IMG/VR virus record: IMGVR_UViG_3300022871_001708 | Location: 1-23,245 of that record | From: a virus | DNA: 23,245 nucleotides | Reading direction: 5' to 3' (one strand) | In this document: positions 1-5,525 of the stretch, piece after piece | How positions within the stretch are numbered: position 1 is the stretch's first letter | Layout: each line of letters begins with the position of its first letter | Program-made: the position numbers and the translations under genes | The notes under the pieces: model-generated | Told to the model about the DNA's origin: nothing | Databases searched by the model: none | Seen by the model: only the letters and a program-made list of their open reading frames with translations

Positions 1-1032
1 TTGGTTATGTATGTTAAGGATAATATACTATTTGTCAAACCAAAGCCCAACACACCAGCCACCCCCACGCCCCCCCTCTCGAAAGTGACAGTCGAGAGAT
101 TGCGACTTTACACAGATGACAAAACTTGGCAATGCTGTCATGATAATTTACGAGGGTTGCATTATAGACGCTTAGAGCCAAAAGGCTTACCAACGCTTTC
201 ACAAGAAGCCGCCACCGCCCTAATCCGTTCGGCGACCGTCGAGGCGTTGAATGAGATGAGATATGAAGGACAAAGCGATTGGTTCTATTGTACGACGTAT
301 AACCGCTATGAATCTCACAACGATATTATAGTAATAGAATCACAATCCCAAGCCGATGCCCTAATCGCTAAATACACAACAGTACCCCTCTCGAAAGTGA
401 CAGTCGAGAGATTGAATAGGTATAGGTGTGAAGGGCGTAGTGATTGGTTATACGAGATATATACCGATACCAAAAGGACTGCGTATTTTCACAGTAACGA
501 TAATTCGTATGTGCTCTTTCAAGATGTTGCCGACGCCCTAATCCGTTCGGCGACCGTCGAGGCGTTGAATGAGATGAAACATGATGGGTATAGTGATTGG
601 GTATATTTTGAAGGACACTATGCTAATAAATTCAGATTTAGCAACTCAAAAGCCTATACTCAATCCGAAGCCGATTCCATAATCGAAGAGGCGGATGGCA
701 AGAGAGAATCATATATCACGGTTGACGTTGATCCAATAAAGCCACATATCACATATACTCTACAATACAAACACGGCGAGAGTGCAGAGCCATCTTATAG
801 GGCAATTATAAACCAACTTATTGAGAAGTGTTGTGATGTATTCAAGACTAACCAAACCGAACTCGATAACGCTGTCCGGTTAGCCAAGGATGTTGTCAAG
901 CTCAAATCAATGCTCGAATCCAACAAAACCGGTAACGCAAGAATGCGCTTAAAAATCCTTAACCAGCGGCAAGCCCTATCCGACCTCCAAAGAGCACACA
1001 ATAAACTTCTAACCGACTTGGGAGAGAAATAA
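1..1032 (+). CDS. Repeat-domain protein of unknown function (5' end uncertain)
   Basis: I do not recognise this family. The protein has four copies of a roughly 50-residue unit (about residues 30-78, 79-127, 134-183 and 185-231). Each starts with TVExL, has G-x-SDW-x-Y in the first third (degenerate in unit 1) and ends with ADALIxxAT or a variant. Units 1-2 and 3-4 are tandem duplicates about 315 bp apart and still share perfect 30-bp and 44-bp DNA matches. The last 100 residues are charged and look coiled-coil. One similar unit occurs in the late membrane-anchored protein at 18421-20154. The reading frame is open from base 1, so the start is unknown: TTG at 1, ATG at 7 or a start outside the window are all possible. 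Its stop overlaps the next start as TAATG. Confidence 0.75.
   Translation: MVMYVKDNILFVKPKPNTPATPTPPLSKVTVERLRLYTDDKTWQCCHDNLRGLHYRRLEPKGLPTLSQEAATALIRSATVEALNEMRYEGQSDWFYCTTYNRYESHNDIIVIESQSQADALIAKYTTVPLSKVTVERLNRYRCEGRSDWLYEIYTDTKRTAYFHSNDNSYVLFQDVADALIRSATVEALNEMKHDGYSDWVYFEGHYANKFRFSNSKAYTQSEADSIIEEADGKRESYITVDVDPIKPHITYTLQYKHGESAEPSYRAIINQLIEKCCDVFKTNQTELDNAVRLAKDVVKLKSMLESNKTGNARMRLKILNQRQALSDLQRAHNKLLTDLGEK
73..577 (+). repeat. Internal direct repeats inside the first gene
   Basis: A 30-bp stretch at 73-102 recurs exactly at 385-414, and a 44-bp stretch at 216-259 recurs exactly at 534-577. The offsets are 312 and 318 bp, so a two-unit segment was duplicated in tandem and the linkers then diverged. 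The identical stretches encode the unit boundary (end of one ADALI helix and start of the next TVExL helix). Confidence 0.9.
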
Positions 1033-1412
1033 TGGCAAAGTACCAGCATAGCAACTCCGAAATCGGATATATCGATTTAAGTAGAGTCGGTGGCTACGAT
1101 TTTAACGACGGCGAGCTCGGTGAAGACGTGTCCTTTGGACGACACATATCGTCGGAATTATTTGCACTATCTCAACAGTGTCTCGACGAGGTGAATATCA
1201 ACAGGATCGTAAAGCCATACTTTGAGCGGATAAACAGCCTTGCGCCTCCGGTTGTACAGCACGTAGATCATCCGAACTCCGGTCGGGTATGCAAACCCTA
1301 CACAGCTGAAGAGGACGATATTATCCTTAATGGCAAATGCCCTCGCGGGCGACGGAGACTTCCGGTCGAAAACCGTCGGAAGCTATTGATGAAAAAGCAA
1401 CGAAAGATATGA
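1032..1412 (+). CDS. Small hypothetical phage protein
   Basis: A 126-residue protein that I cannot assign. It starts at the ATG overlapping the previous stop (TAATG). The C-terminal third contains PYTAEEDDIIL followed by a very basic tail (GRRR, ENRRKLLMKKQRK). This resembles the start of a Myb/SANT-like or small DNA-binding segment, but the helices that would confirm it are not evident. The gene precedes the nucleotide kinase pair and is probably cotranscribed with it. Nucleic-acid binding is only a guess from the charge. Confidence 0.6.
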   Translation: MAKYQHSNSEIGYIDLSRVGGYDFNDGELGEDVSFGRHISSELFALSQQCLDEVNINRIVKPYFERINSLAPPVVQHVDHPNSGRVCKPYTAEEDDIILNGKCPRGRRRLPVENRRKLLMKKQRKI

Positions 1413-1440
1413 GTTCAACAACTAACAGGAAGGCGTAGCA

Positions 1441-2037
1441 ATGAATCTAATCGTAATCGAAGCGAATATAGGGGTCGGTAAGACCCACCTCACGGGCGAA
1501 ATAGCGGAGCTTCTCAGCGCAACCCCGTGGCTCGAACCAGTCGAAACAAATCCATACCTCGAGCTTTACTACAAAGACCCCAAACGATGGGGGCTTGAAA
1601 TGCAGTATTATCTCATGTCGAGGCGGTTTGAAGACCATCAGAAAGCGATTGAGTCTATTTGGAGAACACAAAAGCCCTGTGTGTTCGACCGGTCAATCTA
1701 CGGCGACCTTGCCTTTGCTATTCTCAATCACGAAATTGGCAATATCGATGACCTCGGCTGGAAAGCCTATACCAGAATGCGGAATATGATGTTCAGATTC
1801 CTGCTCGCACCGCAATTCTGTATCTATCTCGATTGCGAGCCAGGCGTTGCATTCGGTAGAATTCAGCATCGCGGTCGAGAATGCGAGACGGGCATCACAC
1901 TGGAATATCTCGAAGGGCTACAACGGGCTTATGCGGTAGTGTTAGAAGATTTGGAGAATCGCGGTACGAAGATAATCCGTATCGACTACAATAAATTTGT
2001 GCCCGCCGCCGATATAGTTGGGATGCTAAAGCTATGA
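1441..2037 (+). CDS. Deoxynucleoside kinase (dNK/dGK family)
   Basis: Phosphorylates deoxynucleosides to their monophosphates for dNTP supply. Visible motifs are the P-loop EANIGVGKT (residues 7-15), the family DRS motif in FDRSIYGD (residues 82-89) and an arginine-rich LID-like stretch RIQHRGRE (140-147). The 198-residue length fits the bacterial and phage dNK family. The start is supported by AGGAAGG seven bases upstream. It overlaps the thymidine kinase by ATGA, so the two salvage enzymes are translationally coupled. Substrate preference among dA, dG, dC and dT cannot be read from the sequence. Confidence 0.88.
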   Translation: MNLIVIEANIGVGKTHLTGEIAELLSATPWLEPVETNPYLELYYKDPKRWGLEMQYYLMSRRFEDHQKAIESIWRTQKPCVFDRSIYGDLAFAILNHEIGNIDDLGWKAYTRMRNMMFRFLLAPQFCIYLDCEPGVAFGRIQHRGRECETGITLEYLEGLQRAYAVVLEDLENRGTKIIRIDYNKFVPAADIVGMLKL

Positions 2038-2600
2038 TTGAGTTCTACTACGGTGTCATGGGTAGCGGTAAGAGCAAGCGGTTAATTGACCAATACAATA
2101 TTTCAATGACCCATAAACTATTTATTGGTTTCATCGCCTGCATTGCACATTATAACGACGCCGCCGATGACAATAAACTTATTACTACACGAGATAGCGA
2201 CAAGACTATAAAACCAGCGCATATAATAACACCTAATTTCAATCTTAAGCGAGTGCAAGGATTTGATATACTATATATCGACGAAGCCCACTTCCTAACT
2301 CCCGATGCCGTCCGCTATCTATCGAATTTGGACGACTATATAGAATGCTATGGATTACTTACCGATTTCACCAACAAGCTGTTCAAGGGTTCGCAAGCAT
2401 TGCTATACTACGCAGAGCAGAGCTATTGTTTGCCAGTGCAATGCGACTACTGCAATCGACGAGCAACCCACAACATTCGATTAGTGAACGGGACGCGGGT
2501 ATTCGAGGGCGATCAGTTCGTGCTGAAGACCGACGACAACGTGGAGTATAAGGCGGTTTGTGGGGATTGCTTTAAGTCAACAAAGACCTTGACTTTCTGA
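2034..2600 (+). CDS. tdk: Thymidine kinase (type II, TK1-like)
   Basis: Converts thymidine to dTMP. It has the P-loop GVMGSGKS (residues 7-14), the Walker B/catalytic segment YIDEAHFL (81-88, with E84 as probable catalytic base), the nucleoside-site stretch YGLLTDF (106-112) and the structural zinc site of two Cys pairs (C137/C140 and C176/C179). Length (188) and motif order match bacterial and phage TK1-type enzymes. It starts inside the dNK stop codon (ATGA). The 3' end of this gene carries the -35 box of the promoter that drives the pseudoknot leader. Confidence 0.93.
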   Translation: MIEFYYGVMGSGKSKRLIDQYNISMTHKLFIGFIACIAHYNDAADDNKLITTRDSDKTIKPAHIITPNFNLKRVQGFDILYIDEAHFLTPDAVRYLSNLDDYIECYGLLTDFTNKLFKGSQALLYYAEQSYCLPVQCDYCNRRATHNIRLVNGTRVFEGDQFVLKTDDNVEYKAVCGDCFKSTKTLTF

Positions 2601-2616
2601 TGGAAATGTCTATATT
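2589..2616 (+). promoter_or_regulatory. Promoter of RNA cassette copy 1
   Basis: TTGACT at 2589-2594 and TATATT at 2611-2616 with a 16-bp spacer. The 30 bases from TTGACT through TATATTTA match copy 2 (13766-13795) at 25 positions, including the block AAATGTCTATATTTA. The predicted start site, about 7 bases past the -10 box, falls at the base of the first stem of the pseudoknot RNA. Confidence 0.75.
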
Positions 2617-2621
2617 TACTC

Positions 2622-2720
2622 TTGCTAAGAAAGGCGGGAAATACCCCGCAAACCAAGATTTTGAATATGGAAACTCCCATGAAAGCCTAACCCGCTTTTC
2701 TTAGCAACATGGGAGTTTTC
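2622..2720 (+). ncRNA. Pseudoknot leader RNA, copy 1 (upstream of C5 methyltransferase)
   Basis: Stem A pairs 2622-2632 with 2697-2707 (11 bp). Stem C pairs 2671-2681 with 2708-2718 (11 bp, extendable by a GU and a GC pair). The strands interleave as A5', C5', A3', C3', which is an H-type pseudoknot with A and C directly abutting. A hairpin B (GCGGG 2634-2638 with CCCGC 2645-2649) sits in the first loop, and a weak hairpin around CAAGATTTTG (2654-2663) may follow. GCGGG can alternatively extend stem A by pairing with CCCGC at 2691-2695, giving a possible switch. Comparison with copy 2 shows compensatory changes in 13 of 22 stem pairs. No RNA class known to me fits this strand order and these loop bases. 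Confidence 0.8.
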
Positions 2721-2736
2721 ACTATTTGGAGTTATT

Positions 2737-2781
2737 ATGAACTTACCTGAAACAACAATAAACCCCCGCAATGTCGCATGA
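2737..2781 (+). CDS. 14-residue leader peptide coupled to the methyltransferase
   Basis: GGAG (2728-2731), a 5-base TTATT spacer and ATG (2737) open a short frame encoding MNLPETTINPRNVA. Its stop overlaps the methyltransferase ATG as ATGA (2778-2781). The same SD-TTATT-ATG arrangement is the start of the methyltransferase itself in copy 2 (13904-13915). The methyltransferase ATG at 2778 has no SD of its own (upstream bases are CCCCGCAATGTCGC), so its translation probably depends on ribosomes terminating on this leader. Confidence 0.6.
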   Translation: MNLPETTINPRNVA

Positions 2782-3896
2782 AGCACATCGACCTATTCTC
2801 AGGCATCGGCGGCTTTGCCTACGCCGCCCAACAGGTGTGGGGCGATGATTATGAGAACGTCCTATTTTGCGATATTGATAAATTTTGTCAAGCGGTTCTA
2901 CGAAAGAACTTTGGAGAGGAGAGCCTGATATATGGAGACATCAAAGAAATCACAAGGGAGCGGGTTCTTGCCGACACCAACCAAGAACGGCAATTACAAT
3001 CGAAAGGGAGCGAGCAAGAACAGCGGGGACGGTCTGATAACGGCATTGAACAGATCGATCTCCTTACCGGAAGCCCGCCTTGCCAACCTTTTTCCTGCGC
3101 AGGAAAGCGACGAGGTACAGCGGATGATCGCCATCTCTGGGGAGAAATGTTTCGAGTCATCCAAGAGTTTAATCCCCGATTCATCATTGCGGAGAATGTC
3201 AGGGGGCTTATTAGTATCGAAGACGGCGTGGTTTTCGAGACAATGTGTGCTGACCTGGAAAGTATCGGTTACGCCGTCCAGACGTTTATTATTCCGGCTT
3301 GTGCCAAAGGTGCGCCGCACCGGAGAGACCGAGTGTGGATTGTCGGGCATCTTACCGACACCGCAAACACAGGGGCTGAAGGTATGCGACAAGAACGGAA
3401 AAACGCAATACATGAAACTACTCAAAACCCCGTCCGCTTGCGAGACCGAGGGCGGGATAATGGAGATTCGACCGGGTGCGAACGCCCACTACAAACTCCG
3501 AGACCAGATAGCGATGATACCGACCCCAAGAGCAGGGGATTATCAGAGTCCGGGACTTCACGGCACCGGGGGCAAGGATTTAAGGACGGAAATATCAATG
3601 ATACCGACGCCGAATGCACGGGATTACAAGGGAGCAACGAAAGAACTCCGTCCCGGACGGAATCTAAACGATTCATTGGACACTACAATAGAGAATGGGA
3701 GCAATCATGGATTGAAGTTGCAACCGAACTTTGTAGAGTGGATGATGGGATTCCCGCGGTCATGGACGGACTTGAACTCTCCGCCGCAAAACACCGAACA
3801 GAACGACTCAAATCACTCGGCAATGCGATAGTGCCGCAAATAGCGATGGAGCTGATGAGGGCGATAAAAGATTGTATGGGAGATGTTGCATTATGA
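2778..3896 (+). CDS. DNA cytosine-5 methyltransferase
   Basis: Methylates cytosine at C5 in a specific DNA sequence using SAM. Motif I is IDLFSGIGGF (residues 4-13). Motif IV is TGSPPCQPFS with the catalytic C102 and is followed by CAGKRRGT. Motif VI is ENV (139-141), motif VIII is HRRDRVWIVG (181-190), and motif X is SLGNAIVPQ near residue 350. All catalytic parts are present at 372 residues, so the enzyme looks intact. An insert of about 25 polar residues (66-91) separates motif I from motif IV, and the target-recognition region (about 193-310) is low in complexity. Both stretches lie where a second frame is open (2932-3831). Translation is probably coupled to the leader peptide at 2737. 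It acts as phage DNA modification, for example protection against restriction. Confidence 0.92.
   Translation: MKHIDLFSGIGGFAYAAQQVWGDDYENVLFCDIDKFCQAVLRKNFGEESLIYGDIKEITRERVLADTNQERQLQSKGSEQEQRGRSDNGIEQIDLLTGSPPCQPFSCAGKRRGTADDRHLWGEMFRVIQEFNPRFIIAENVRGLISIEDGVVFETMCADLESIGYAVQTFIIPACAKGAPHRRDRVWIVGHLTDTANTGAEGMRQERKNAIHETTQNPVRLRDRGRDNGDSTGCERPLQTPRPDSDDTDPKSRGLSESGTSRHRGQGFKDGNINDTDAECTGLQGSNERTPSRTESKRFIGHYNREWEQSWIEVATELCRVDDGIPAVMDGLELSAAKHRTERLKSLGNAIVPQIAMELMRAIKDCMGDVAL
2932..3831 (+). CDS. Overlapping +1-frame ORF with repeated TPT motifs
   Basis: A 299-codon ORF lying entirely inside the C5 methyltransferase gene in another frame. It reads like a real protein. It contains FLPTPTKNGNYNRKGASKNS (residues 12-31), CVLTWKVSVTPSRRLLF (105-121), repeated proline motifs (LPTPQTQG 141-148, LKTPSA 164-169, IPTPRAGDY 196-204, IPTPNARDYKG 224-234) and the ending LKLQPNFVEWMMGFPRSWTD (261-280). 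From memory, very similar strings occur in database proteins encoded inside or beside phage and bacterial C5 methyltransferase genes; I could not check this. An SD-like AGGAG lies 10 bases before the ATG. Function is unknown; it may aid target recognition or regulate the methyltransferase. The alternative is that it is a by-product of the conserved methyltransferase frame. Confidence 0.5.
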   Translation: METSKKSQGSGFLPTPTKNGNYNRKGASKNSGDGLITALNRSISLPEARLANLFPAQESDEVQRMIAISGEKCFESSKSLIPDSSLRRMSGGLLVSKTAWFSRQCVLTWKVSVTPSRRLLFRLVPKVRRTGETECGLSGILPTPQTQGLKVCDKNGKTQYMKLLKTPSACETEGGIMEIRPGANAHYKLRDQIAMIPTPRAGDYQSPGLHGTGGKDLRTEISMIPTPNARDYKGATKELRPGRNLNDSLDTTIENGSNHGLKLQPNFVEWMMGFPRSWTDLNSPPQNTEQNDSNHSAMR

Positions 3897-4054
3897 AGAT
3901 AGACGTAAAAGGCAAAGCCGAACTGTACGTGGGGAACGCTATCGATGTTCTGAAAACATTCAAGCCGGAGACGGTCAACTGCTCGATGTCAAGCCCGCCG
4001 TATTGTTTATTTAATTTAGCACTTGACAATATGGCGGTTTATCCTTATATTTAG
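3893..4054 (+). pseudogene. N-terminal remnant of an N4-cytosine/N6-adenine DNA methyltransferase
   Basis: The ORF starts by ATGA overlap with the C5 methyltransferase stop. It encodes a typical beginning of a beta-class amino-methyltransferase: AELYVGNAIDVLKTFKPETV then motif IV SSPPY (residues 33-37, ending at base 4003). After SPPY the homology stops and the frame runs out at 4054. The matching C-terminal end lies at 5373-5524, beyond an HNH gene and a DUF5662-like gene. The middle of the enzyme (target recognition and the DPFxGSG part of motif I) is missing, so activity is not expected. Confidence 0.8.
4023..4051 (+). promoter_or_regulatory. Consensus promoter of the HNH endonuclease gene
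   Basis: TTGACA (4023-4028), a 17-bp spacer and TATATT (4046-4051), close to sigma70 consensus. It lies inside the inserted segment, after the SPPY break point. The expected start site, about 7 bases downstream, coincides with the ATG at 4058, so the transcript would be leaderless or nearly so. Confidence 0.7.
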
Positions 4055-4057
4055 AGT

Positions 4058-4681
4058 ATGAAAAACAAAGACAGAAATGACAAAGGACAGTTTATCAAGG
4101 GCAAGCGACCCTCGAAAAACACTGAGTTTCAAAAGGGTCAACATTGGAGAGAGCCACAACCCTATTGGAATAAGGACGTATTGGAAGATTTGTATATCAA
4201 ACAACAGAAATCGGCGACTGAAATTGCAGATATGTTTGAATGCAAGAGCGCAAATATACTCTATTTTCTCAAAAAAAATGGCATTCCCCGACGGTCAATT
4301 AAAGAGACAAGAGAAATAAAGTATTGGGGTCAAAGTGGGGAAGACAATCCAATGTTTGGAGTGACGGGCAAAGACAATCCAAATTGGCAAGGTGGACATA
4401 CTCCATTTCGACAACGGATGTATCAAAATCCACAATGGAAAGAACTCTACAAAATGGTTTTGGAAAGGGACGGTTACAAGTGCAAACTTTGTAAAAACAC
4501 AAAGAAGCTACACTTACATCATACCTTGCCGGTATGTCTCTATCCTGAGCTTATTTTAGAACCAGAATACATCATAACGGTTTGTTCTGAATGTCATAAG
4601 AAGCTACACAAAACCCGCTATTTGAGAGCCGATACGATAGAGGAGTTTAATCAACTGTTTTACGATGGGAAGATAAAATGA
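4058..4681 (+). CDS. HNH homing endonuclease with NUMOD3 motifs
   Basis: A probable selfish free-standing homing endonuclease. Basic N-terminal motifs (GQFIKGKRPS, FQKGQHW, residues 10-30) are followed by an HTH-like segment (about 39-80), NUMOD3 repeats GEDNPMFG and GKDNPNWQGG (94-113) and an HNH domain. That domain has Cys pairs C142/C145 and C176/C179 and the LHLHH core (151-155). The gene is more AT-rich than its neighbours and has its own promoter. No SD precedes the ATG. It sits exactly where the amino-methyltransferase gene is broken after its SPPY codons, as expected for insertion at a conserved target. Confidence 0.88.
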   Translation: MKNKDRNDKGQFIKGKRPSKNTEFQKGQHWREPQPYWNKDVLEDLYIKQQKSATEIADMFECKSANILYFLKKNGIPRRSIKETREIKYWGQSGEDNPMFGVTGKDNPNWQGGHTPFRQRMYQNPQWKELYKMVLERDGYKCKLCKNTKKLHLHHTLPVCLYPELILEPEYIITVCSECHKKLHKTRYLRADTIEEFNQLFYDGKIK

Positions 4682-4706
4682 AAACTACAAAACCAAAGGA
4701 ACTAAA

Positions 4707-5372
4707 ATGATAAAAATCAAAAAGTCACAAGGCGCTGATACACGAAGCGCCAAAAAAATGATTTCAAAGGGGGAGTTGCTTGTCAACTCGCAACGGCACA
4801 TCGAAGACGTTAAAAAGGCAATGACATGGTTTTCGATAAAATTAATCGAAATAGCTAAACACCATGACTATACTAAAATCGATAATATCGATGAATTTCA
4901 CGAGGACTTCAAAAGAACTCAGGAATTTGGAATTGAAGATTTTAAGACAATGCACTGGTTCAAAGATATTCACCTGAAGGAAAGACATCATTTGACGGAT
5001 CGATGTCCTGACGACGTTAATCTATTCGATGTTCTCGAAAGGATTGCCGATATTGTTATGGCGGCAATGGCAAGGACGGGCAAGATTTATGACGATACGC
5101 TTTCGCCGGAAATTTTAGAGAAAGCATATCACAACACAATCGAAATGTTGAAAAACAATGTTGAAGTTGAAGTTGGAAAAGGTACGCAGCTATGTGATAT
5201 TCCAACAGACCAACTTTACAAAATAGCAAAAAACCATGTCGATAATTTACACGGCACATTTGCAAAGGCAATGAATGACAAAACAACGCCGTCAATTGAT
5301 AGAGAAGCCTATATTGCACTTGACAGTGCGCAGTTAGCTATTGATGAACTTGAGCGTCGAAGCAAAGAATAA
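4707..5372 (+). CDS. DUF5662-like HD-type metal-binding protein
   Basis: A 221-residue protein with histidine-rich motifs spaced as in small phage proteins of the DUF5662 type: RHIEDVKKAM (30-39), AKHHDYTKIDN (50-60) and KERHHLTDRCPDDVNLFDVL (91-110). These suggest a helical metal-dependent phosphohydrolase-like fold; the reaction is not known to me. About 60 extra residues follow the core. AAAGGA six bases upstream supports the start. With the HNH gene it forms the AT-rich cargo that replaced the middle of the amino-methyltransferase. Its stop abuts the surviving C-terminal methyltransferase codons. Confidence 0.6.
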   Translation: MIKIKKSQGADTRSAKKMISKGELLVNSQRHIEDVKKAMTWFSIKLIEIAKHHDYTKIDNIDEFHEDFKRTQEFGIEDFKTMHWFKDIHLKERHHLTDRCPDDVNLFDVLERIADIVMAAMARTGKIYDDTLSPEILEKAYHNTIEMLKNNVEVEVGKGTQLCDIPTDQLYKIAKNHVDNLHGTFAKAMNDKTTPSIDREAYIALDSAQLAIDELERRSKE

Positions 5373-5524
5373 CAACAGGAGCAGAAGCTATCAAACAAGG
5401 CAAGCTATACATAGGGATCGATATTAGCCTGAAATATACAGAGGAATTTGCCGTACAGAGACTCGAAAAGGCTATTCGAGATAAGGAATATGCGGATCAA
5501 GTATTGAGTTTAGGTTTGGAGTAA
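5373..5524 (+). pseudogene. C-terminal remnant of the amino-methyltransferase
   Basis: No start codon, but the frame ending at TAA 5522-5524 reads TTGAEAIKQGKLYIGIDISL followed by KYTEEFAVQRLEKAI. This is the standard end of beta-class amino-methyltransferases: the tail of motif I (normally DPFxGSGTTG), then GRxxIGIDxxxEY and the final helix. Homology begins at about 5371, right after the DUF5662-like stop. The preceding codons of this frame are only a shadow of that gene. GGAG near its 3' end (5518-5521) serves as SD for the helicase, consistent with the original operon order of methyltransferase then helicase. Confidence 0.8.
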
Positions 5525-5525
5525 C

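Noticed and set aside
73-577. Direct repeats resembling a short CRISPR-like array
   Set aside because: Only two copies each of two repeats, in frame within a coding repeat protein, with no regular spacers.
2671-2720. Stem C plus following T run as an intrinsic terminator
   Set aside because: The T run is short and interrupted (GTTTTCAC), the hairpin loop would be about 26 bases containing stem A sequence, and a start codon follows at once in both copies.
2622-2720. Known pseudoknot RNAs (HDV-like ribozyme, SAM-II, preQ1, pistol, twister)
   Set aside because: Strand order (A5', hairpin B, C5', A3', C3') and loop bases do not fit the consensus of these classes as I remember them; a proper Rfam search is still needed.
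4023-5372. Group I or II intron carrying the HNH gene
   Set aside because: The downstream methyltransferase piece starts at the end of motif I, so the middle of the enzyme is lost; I see no intron core and splicing would not restore a full protein.
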